Assembly: GCA_050742415.1 (NCBI GenBank)
Contig: JBOGIF010000159.1
Span: 1 to 21,924 of the forward strand
Origin: JBOGIF01 sp050742415
GTDB lineage: Bacteria > Actinomycetota > Acidimicrobiia > Acidimicrobiales > AC-14
Direction: 5' to 3'
Length of the DNA stretch: 21,924 bases
Part shown: one piece after another, positions 18,421 to 21,924 of the stretch
Numbering within the stretch: the first letter of the stretch is position 1
Layout of the letters: the number at the start of each line of letters is the position of its first letter
Program-made: the position numbers and the translations under genes
The notes under the pieces: model-generated
What the model saw: only the letters and a program-made list of their open reading frames with translations
What the model was told of the DNA's origin: nothing
The model's database searches: none

Positions 18421-18445
18421 CGGCGCCCCGGAGGGCGCCGTCAGT
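18416..18445 (+). terminator. Strong hairpin, probable bidirectional terminator without U tract
   Basis: A perfect 13-base-pair inverted repeat with a CGGA tetraloop (arm ACTGACGGCGCCC) begins inside the last codons of the small plus-strand gene and includes its TGA. No T run follows on either strand. It lies between that gene and nth, which converge, so it could stop transcription from both sides. U-less hairpins are common as terminators in actinobacteria. Confidence 0.65.
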
Positions 18446-18469
18446 GGGCGGTCCGGGCGGCGGAACCCG

Positions 18470-18503
18470 GGTTACCGCCAGGGGGATCCAGGTGGCGGGA
18501 ACC
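18470..18503 (-). terminator. Imperfect hairpin downstream of nth
   Basis: Arms GGTTACCGCCA and TGGCGGGAACC pair over 11 positions with one mismatch around a 12-base loop, about 60 bases after the nth stop. It could end the nth transcript. There is no U tract, and a palindrome (AACCCGGGTT, 18464-18473) overlaps the left arm, so the fold is less certain than the neighbouring hairpin. Apart from these two hairpins the 140-base gap holds nothing I can identify. Confidence 0.3.
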
Positions 18504-18560
18504 TGATCCCTCGATGTCGCGAAGTTAGCACCACTGGCCGCTGTGATCGGTCGCGCGACG

Positions 18561-19262
18561 TCATCGTTTTTGGAGCCGGCCGGGGCCCCCGGCGAGGGCC
18601 AGAACCGAGGAGGAGGGGCAGAAGTCGGCGAGGACGCAGTCGTCACAGCGGGGCCGGCGGGCCACGCAGACGCGGCGGCCGTGGAGGATCAGCCGAAGGC
18701 TGAGCGCTCCCCGTTCGGCTGCCGGAACCAGCCGGCCGAGGTCGGCCTCCACCTTCACCGGGTGGTCCTCGTCCGTCAGCCCGAGACGGCGAGCCAACCG
18801 CCCGACGTGGGTGTCGACGGGAAGCCCTGGCAGCCCGAAACCGACGCTTCGCACCACGTTGGCCGTCTTACGGCCCACGCCGGGCAGCTTCACCAGCTCG
18901 TCCATGCGCTGCGGCACCACCCCGCCGAAGCGCCGGTCCACCTCGGTGGCCATACCGATCAGGTTGCGGGTCTTGGACCGGAAGAACCCGGTGGGGAACA
19001 CGACGGCCTCGAGCTCGGCGGGATCGGCAGCTGCCAACGCGGCCGGCGTCGGCCAGCGTCGGAACAGCTCGGGTGTCACCCGGTTCACGTTCTGGTCGGT
19101 GGTCTGGGCCGAGAGGATGGTCGCCGCGAGCAGCTGGAAGGTATCGGCGTGCACCAGCGCACAGAGCTCCCGGGAGTCCCCGGGGTACTCCTCGGCCAGG
19201 CGGCGGACCGTCTCCCGAGCCCGCCCCCTACGGCTCCGCGGGCGCGATCCGGACCCCTCCAT
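18561..19262 (-). CDS. nth: Endonuclease III (DNA glycosylase/AP lyase)
   Basis: The 233-residue base-excision enzyme removes oxidised pyrimidines and cleaves the abasic site. The helix-hairpin-helix LPGVGRKTAN holds catalytic Lys132; Asp150 is in PVDTHVGRL. The [4Fe-4S] cluster ligands are Cys199, 206, 209 and 215, with the normal C-x6-C-x2-C-x5-C spacing. An Arg-rich start (residues 7-20) precedes the fold. The ATG at 19262 is the only sensible start, and a TAACCT box 7 bases upstream suggests a leaderless message. It is divergent from mshD with a 42-base gap. Confidence 0.95.
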   Translation of the reverse strand: MEGSGSRPRSRRGRARETVRRLAEEYPGDSRELCALVHADTFQLLAATILSAQTTDQNVNRVTPELFRRWPTPAALAAADPAELEAVVFPTGFFRSKTRNLIGMATEVDRRFGGVVPQRMDELVKLPGVGRKTANVVRSVGFGLPGLPVDTHVGRLARRLGLTDEDHPVKVEADLGRLVPAAERGALSLRLILHGRRVCVARRPRCDDCVLADFCPSSSVLALAGGPGRLQKR

Positions 19263-19269
19263 GATGGCG

Positions 19270-19275
19270 AGGTTA
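19270..19275 (-). promoter_or_regulatory. Candidate -10 box of leaderless nth promoter
   Basis: The minus strand reads TAACCT, 7 bases (CGCCATC), then the nth ATG. No Shine-Dalgarno is present in the short gap, which supports a leaderless transcript. Confidence 0.5.
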
Positions 19276-19290
19276 GAAGGAACCGGCCGG

Positions 19291-19296
19291 TACCCT
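19291..19296 (+). promoter_or_regulatory. Candidate -10 box of leaderless mshD promoter
   Basis: The plus strand reads TACCCT, 8 bases, then the GTG proposed as mshD start. It is back to back with the nth box, so each promoter's -35 region would overlap the other's -10 in a 42-base gap. Confidence 0.45.
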
Positions 19297-19304
19297 GACG
19301 GCGA

Positions 19305-20285
19305 GTGGCTCACCTCGAGGTAAAGCGCCAGATGGGCCGGGGCGACATCGCGGCAGTGTCCGAGCTGCTCGACATCGCCGCTGCCGTCGACGGTCACCGG
19401 CCGCTCGGCGAGCACCAGTGGCTGGACCTGGTCCATGGCGGTAGGCACGGGTTCGCCGGGCTGGTGGCGTGGGAGCCGGGCCACGGCCATCCCGTTGGCT
19501 ACGCCCAGGTCACGCGCGAGGACACCACGGACCCGCGCCAGCCGACCTGGGCCCTGGAGTACGTGGTGGACCCTCACCACCGGTCCGCCGACCTGCACAT
19601 CGGCCGCCGTCTCGTTGCCGCCGCCCTCGACGTGGTGCGCCAGGAGGGTGGCGGCCACGTGCACCTATGGGTACCCAAGCCAACGGAGTTGCACGATCGG
19701 GTGGCTTCCGAGGCGGGACTGCGACGAGGCCGCGAGCTGCGGCAGCTGCGGCGGGCCCTTCCTCTCGACGAGCCATCGACTTTGGAAGTGCGGCCCTTCG
19801 TGCCCGGCCGGGACGAGGCGGCATGGCTCGAGGTGAACAACCGCGCGTTCCGCTGGCACCCGGAGCAGGGCGGCTGGGACCTCGAGACGCTCCGCAGCCG
19901 CCAGAACCAGCCGTGGTTCGATCCTCAAGGCTTCCTGCTCCGCGAGCACGACGGGAAGCTCGCCGGGTTCTGCTGGACGAAGGTGCATCAGGACCCGACG
20001 CACCGGACGAGTGCGGCCGAGGGCGAGATCTACGTGATCGCGGTCGATCCGGGGTTCCAGGGCCTGGGCCTCGGACGGTCGCTACTGGTGGCCGGGCTCG
20101 ACTGGCTCACCCGCCGGGGCATCGACACCGCCATGCTCTACGTCGACGCCGACAACGGGCCGGCCCTGCGGCTCTACCGGTCCTTGGGGTTCTCGCTGGA
20201 CCACGTCGACCGGGCTTACGTAGGCGACGTCGCGGCGGCCGCTCAGCCGATGCCGCCGACCCCCACCGCGGACCCGAGCGCGTAG
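19305..20285 (+). CDS. mshD: Mycothiol synthase (mycothiol acetyltransferase)
   Basis: The 326-residue protein carries two tandem GNAT domains (about 1-150 and 155-310). It acetylates Cys-GlcN-Ins with acetyl-CoA in the last step of mycothiol synthesis, the main thiol of actinobacteria. Family signatures are DGHRPLGEHQW in the first half, then VNNRAFRWHPEQGGWD and PWFDPQGF; the second GNAT acetyl-CoA motif is VDPGFQGLGLGRSL, ending in LYVDADNGPALRLYRSLGF. The GTG at 19305 gives the natural start; an ATG at 19332 is a weaker choice because it would cut the first strand. The last 43 bases overlap the convergent transporter gene. Confidence 0.93.
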   Translation: MAHLEVKRQMGRGDIAAVSELLDIAAAVDGHRPLGEHQWLDLVHGGRHGFAGLVAWEPGHGHPVGYAQVTREDTTDPRQPTWALEYVVDPHHRSADLHIGRRLVAAALDVVRQEGGGHVHLWVPKPTELHDRVASEAGLRRGRELRQLRRALPLDEPSTLEVRPFVPGRDEAAWLEVNNRAFRWHPEQGGWDLETLRSRQNQPWFDPQGFLLREHDGKLAGFCWTKVHQDPTHRTSAAEGEIYVIAVDPGFQGLGLGRSLLVAGLDWLTRRGIDTAMLYVDADNGPALRLYRSLGFSLDHVDRAYVGDVAAAAQPMPPTPTADPSA

Positions 20286-20962
20286 GTCAAGGCCGCGGGC
20301 ACGGCCGAGACAGCCAGCTGGCGTGCCGCCGAGGGGACAACACCCCGGCCGGTGAACCGGGCCAGAGCGGCGCCGACGCCGAGCGCGGCGAGGCCGGCCA
20401 GGACGACCGATGTGAGCACCGCCGCTCCGCCGTGCAGGAAGAACCAGGGCAACAAAGGGACCAGCGCGCCCAGGGAGAAGGTCACGAACGACCAGGCGGC
20501 GGCGCCGACCGGCCGGCCCAGCGACGACGGGTCGATGCCGAGCTCCTCGCGGGCGTGGGTCTCGAGAGCCATGTCCGGGTCGCGCATCATGTGGGAGGCC
20601 AGCTCGTCGGCCAGGTCACCGCTCATGCCGCGCGACCGGTAGATGCTGACGAGCTCCTGGCGCTCGGACTCCGGACGCCGGCGCAGCTCGATCCGCTCCA
20701 TCTCCAGCTCCCGCTCCAACAGCTCGGCCTGGGCAGTCATGGACACGTACTCACCCGCCGCCATGGAGACGGCGCCGCCGATGAGCCCCGCCAACCCGGC
20801 CAGGCGCACGAGGCCGGGCACAGGGTTGGCCCCGGCGAACCCGAGAACGATGGCGACGTTGGACACCAGGCCGTCGCTCATGCCGAAGACGGCAGCCCGC
20901 GCCGTGCCTCCCTGGATGTCGCGGTGGTGGCTCTCGGAAATCGGGGCGGCGCGTGTCGTCAT
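20243..20962 (-). CDS. VIT/CCC1-family iron/manganese transporter
   Basis: The 239-residue membrane protein belongs to the vacuolar iron transporter family, which moves Fe2+ or Mn2+ out of the cytosol. HHRDIQGGTARAAVFGMSDGLVSN and the GGAVSMAAGEYVSM motif are diagnostic. Two membrane segments (about 30-45 and 52-75) are followed by a cytosolic Glu-rich, metal-binding segment (about 76-150, with ERELEMERIELRRR and PESERQEL) and three more segments (153-175, 178-200, 212-236), the usual five. ATG at 20962. It is divergent from rlmN and its end overlaps mshD tail to tail. Confidence 0.92.
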   Translation of the reverse strand: MTTRAAPISESHHRDIQGGTARAAVFGMSDGLVSNVAIVLGFAGANPVPGLVRLAGLAGLIGGAVSMAAGEYVSMTAQAELLERELEMERIELRRRPESERQELVSIYRSRGMSGDLADELASHMMRDPDMALETHAREELGIDPSSLGRPVGAAAWSFVTFSLGALVPLLPWFFLHGGAAVLTSVVLAGLAALGVGAALARFTGRGVVPSAARQLAVSAVPAALTYALGSAVGVGGIG

Positions 20963-20973
20963 CCTCGCCCGTC

Positions 20974-20979
20974 AACGTA
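20974..20979 (-). promoter_or_regulatory. Possible -10 box of the VIT-family gene
   Basis: TACGTT on the minus strand lies 11 bases before the ATG in the 33-base divergent gap with rlmN, with a GGCGAGG run next to the start. On the plus strand CATCAT (20983-20988) is 7 bases before the rlmN ATG and is a weaker -10 candidate. Confidence 0.25.
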
Positions 20980-20995
20980 GGCCATCATCGGTTCT

Positions 20996-21924
20996 ATGCC
21001 CGGCCCACGTCCCGCCGTCACCGATGGGCGGTTCGACCTAGGCCAGCCCGAGCTCTCGCGGCTGCCGGTCCTCGCCGGGCAGCCGGCCTTCCGCGCCCTC
21101 CAAGTGTGGGCCGGCCTCCACCAGGGCCTCGAGCCCGAAGAGATGACGGACGTACCCCTCGCCTTGCGCGGGGCGCTCGCCGCCGCCCTGCCCCCGGGCC
21201 TCCGGCTCGCCCAGGAGTCGGTCAGCGACCGGGGTACGACCGTGAAGTGGCTGTGGGCGCTGGCCGACTCCACACAAGTGGAGACGGTGCTCATGCGTTA
21301 CCCGAATCGGGCAACGGTCTGCGTGTCGAGCCAGGCCGGCTGTGCCATGGCGTGCTCCTTCTGCGCCACCGGCCAGGCCGGCTTCGCCCGCCACCTGAGC
21401 GCCGGGGAGATCGTCGAGCAAGTGGTCCGGGCCCGCCGCCGCGCCCTTCCCGACCGGCTCTCCAACGTGGTGTTCATGGGCATGGGCGAGCCCCTGGCCA
21501 ACTACGACGCAACGTGGGCGGCCATCCGCCGGATCCACGAGGAGCTGGGGATCTCCGCCCGCCACCTGACGGTGTCCACCGTCGGGGTGGTGCCGGGCAT
21601 CCGTCGGCTGGCCGCCGAGGACCTGCCGGTCAACCTGGCCGTCTCCCTGCACGCCGCCAACGACTCCCTTCGCGACGAGCTCGTGCCGTTGAACCGGCGC
21701 TATCCACTGGAGGTCCTTCTCGACGCCTGCCGCGCCTACACCGCCGTCCGGTCGCGACGGCTGTCGTTCGAATGGGCTCTGATCGACGGCGTGAACGACC
21801 GCCCCCGCGACGCCGCCGAGCTGGCCGAGGTGGCCCTACCTCTGGCCGCCCACGTGAACCTCATCCCGCTCAACCCCACGCCCGGCTACGCCGTCCGGGG
21901 CACGTCGCCGGCGAAGGCCCGGGC
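20996..21924 (+). CDS. rlmN: 23S rRNA/tRNA adenine C2-methyltransferase RlmN, C-terminus missing
   Basis: The frame is open from the ATG to the window end (309 codons) without a stop. RlmN is a radical SAM enzyme that methylates C2 of A2503 in 23S rRNA and A37 of some tRNAs. Cys109 (ATVCVSSQ) and the cluster cysteines 116, 120 and 123 (GCAMACSFC) are present, with FMGMGEPLANYD, STVGVVPGI, VSLHAANDSLRDELVPLN and NLIPLNPTPGY. The second catalytic cysteine, near the C-terminus in this family, lies beyond the window. Only 30-60 residues should be missing compared with the family's usual length. Confidence 0.95.
   Translation, partial: MPGPRPAVTDGRFDLGQPELSRLPVLAGQPAFRALQVWAGLHQGLEPEEMTDVPLALRGALAAALPPGLRLAQESVSDRGTTVKWLWALADSTQVETVLMRYPNRATVCVSSQAGCAMACSFCATGQAGFARHLSAGEIVEQVVRARRRALPDRLSNVVFMGMGEPLANYDATWAAIRRIHEELGISARHLTVSTVGVVPGIRRLAAEDLPVNLAVSLHAANDSLRDELVPLNRRYPLEVLLDACRAYTAVRSRRLSFEWALIDGVNDRPRDAAELAEVALPLAAHVNLIPLNPTPGYAVRGTSPAKAR

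Overview
The window is a very GC-rich bacterial chromosome segment densely packed with essential and biosynthetic genes. A mycothiol synthase (mshD), an AccD6-type carboxyltransferase inside a type II fatty acid synthase cluster, frequent GTG starts and TANNNT-like -10 boxes next to start codons all point to an actinobacterium. The content would fit a deep lineage such as Acidimicrobiia, but that placement is an inference. No mobile element, CRISPR array, rRNA or tRNA was seen, and no stretch above 300 bases lacks a gene.

From about 18156 down to position 1 every gene lies on the minus strand. In transcription order they are hisD-hisC-hisB-hisH-hisA-hisF-hisI, trpE, a ygfZ-type folate-binding protein, an unrecognised lipoprotein, trpC-trpF-trpB-trpA, then fabD, a biotinyl-domain protein without its lysine, fabH, fabG, acpP, fabF, accD6-like, and the first 13 codons of a probable fabI. 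Most junctions overlap by 1 to 23 bases, so the genes are translationally coupled. The clear gaps (before hisI, trpF, fabD and acpP) carry a -10-like box or a Shine-Dalgarno sequence. hisG, hisE, trpD and trpG are not in the window.

The first block makes histidine from the ring-opening step (HisI) to histidinol oxidation (HisD). The second makes tryptophan from chorismate (TrpE), lacking only the amidotransferase and phosphoribosyltransferase steps here. The third is a FAS-II set: malonyl transfer, initiation, elongation, reduction and the acyl carrier, with a carboxyltransferase for malonyl-CoA supply.

Right of hisD lies a divergent 68-residue helical protein of unknown function, ending in a strong hairpin. 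Then come endonuclease III (nth, minus), mshD (plus), a VIT/CCC1-family metal transporter (minus, overlapping the end of mshD tail to tail) and rlmN (plus, cut off by the window end).

The most unusual points are the biotinyl-like protein without a biotinylation lysine inside the fab operon, the altered oxyanion motif of the neighbouring carboxyltransferase, the ygfZ-lipoprotein pair set into the trp genes, and a series of candidate leaderless promoters (TANNNT 6 to 8 bases before a start codon).
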